From a virus: 42,814 nt of DNA. The position numbers were made by a program, and so were the translations under genes. The DNA is taken from the IMG/VR virus record IMGVR_UViG_3300036719_005178, positions 1 to 42,814 of that record; one strand, given 5' to 3'. The notes beneath the pieces are model-generated. The model was not told the DNA's origin, made no database searches, and saw nothing but the letters and a program-made list of their open reading frames with translations. How positions within the stretch are numbered: the stretch's first letter is position 1; each line of letters starts with the position of its first letter. This document shows, piece by piece, positions 42,453 through 42,814 of this stretch.

Positions 42453-42814
42453 CTATGCGAAAAAAGATGCTAACCCTTCTAAAACAACTTCACTTTCAAC
42501 TTGAGTTTTTGGATTTGTAACTTTAACTTTATGAGAAAGTTTAGGCATCGTTTCAAAGAACTTTTCAATTTCCTTGAATTGCGATGAATTCATTTGCTCT
42601 AAAAATTCATTCAGTTCTTTTTTAGTCACATCAGCAGTAGACCAAACTTCATCCTCAGTATAGATTTTATCAATACAAGAAGCAATCAATTCAAATGATT
42701 GATCCATTGCATTTGTATTTGAAAAATCAAAATTAGTTTTAATAAACTGCTCAAGTGATGGATACTTCATTTCCATCATAATGCTTTTATCTACACGAAT
42801 TTTATTTGTGTGAT
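42453..42814 (-). CDS. 26: gp26-like baseplate hub protein, 5' end outside the window
   Basis: The frame is open to the window edge (HTNKIRVDKSIMMEMKYPSL and on), so the true start lies outside; 119 complete codons are visible before TAG 42453. The visible part matches the end of the T4 gp26 baseplate family: MKYPSLEQFIKTNFDFS, SFELIASCIDKIYTEDEVWS, LNEFLEQMNSSQFKEIEKFF, TMPKLSHKVKVTNPKTQVE. T4 gp26 acts in hub assembly. In its position before the gp51-like frame and tape-measure-like genes it resembles the first of the two tail-assembly chaperones of lambda and P2. Its last codons include the slippery heptamer T_TTT_TTC. Confidence 0.75.
   Translation of the reverse strand, partial: HTNKIRVDKSIMMEMKYPSLEQFIKTNFDFSNTNAMDQSFELIASCIDKIYTEDEVWSTADVTKKELNEFLEQMNSSQFKEIEKFFETMPKLSHKVKVTNPKTQVESEVVLEGLASFFA
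42459..42465 (-). other. Candidate -1 frameshift slippery heptamer T_TTT_TTC
   Basis: On the minus strand the codons GCA TCT TTT TTC GCA TAG give the heptamer T_TTT_TTC in the X_XXY_YYZ frame. A -1 slip continues as CGC ATA GCA CTG GTT CAT and enters the gp51-like frame without a stop. P2 uses T_TTT_TTG for its tail chaperone pair E/E'. A short hairpin follows 10 bases later. Confidence 0.6.

Overview
This window is most likely part of the tail and baseplate region of a T4-like marine cyanomyovirus (Synechococcus/Prochlorococcus type). The evidence is a gp26-like hub protein, a gp5 OB-fold protein, a gp27-like hub candidate, tape-measure-like tail lysins, very long beta-structured fibre proteins, T4-type late promoter motifs, phage tRNAs, low GC and a CP12-like gene that points to a cyanobacterial host. 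No 16S-type or host gene is present, so the assignment rests on gene content alone. Every gene I accept is on the minus strand, so transcription runs from high to low coordinates.

Layout in transcription order. (1) 42814-35540 is the hub and tail-length module. It holds a truncated gp26-like gene, a 59-codon gp51-like gene that appears to be reached by a -1 frameshift at T_TTT_TTC, two tape-measure-like proteins each carrying a SleB-type lysin domain (the second also an M15-like peptidase domain), a gp27-like hub candidate and a small CP12-like gene. (2) 35540-26600 holds the gp5-like OB-fold protein without lysozyme, a 1355-residue protein with repeated PA14-like modules, a spike-like beta protein, two paralogous fibre/chaperone-type proteins and an unknown structural protein. 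(3) 26603-24511 is a compact accessory unit. It begins at a near-consensus sigma70 promoter, carries five small unknown genes, tRNA-Leu, tRNA-Thr and a Mom-like DNA-modification GNAT gene, and ends at a cUUCGg terminator. (4) 24467-10745 holds three large adhesin or fibre genes (1955, 556 and 2045 residues). (5) 10730-6355 holds three Fe(II)/2-oxoglutarate dioxygenases around a collagen-like Gly-Asn-Pro-rich protein, a DUF4376 protein and an unknown protein. (6) 6316-1 holds a set of three genes sharing a C-terminal module, then further fibre genes; the last one runs off the window.

Most genes in the tail blocks can be linked to an ATAAATA or NTAAATA motif 23-37 bases upstream of a start codon. 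This suggests T4-style late transcription, with the accessory unit alone using a host-type early promoter.

The strongest candidates for new biology are the putative gp26/gp51 frameshift before the tape-measure genes, a possible prolyl-hydroxylase plus collagen-like fibre cassette, a CP12-like gene translationally coupled to gp5, the insulated early unit with a Mom-like gene inside the late region, a terminator hairpin that overlaps a late promoter, and a tRNA-Leu(UAA) with a short variable loop. All functional calls come from reading motifs by eye; no search was run.
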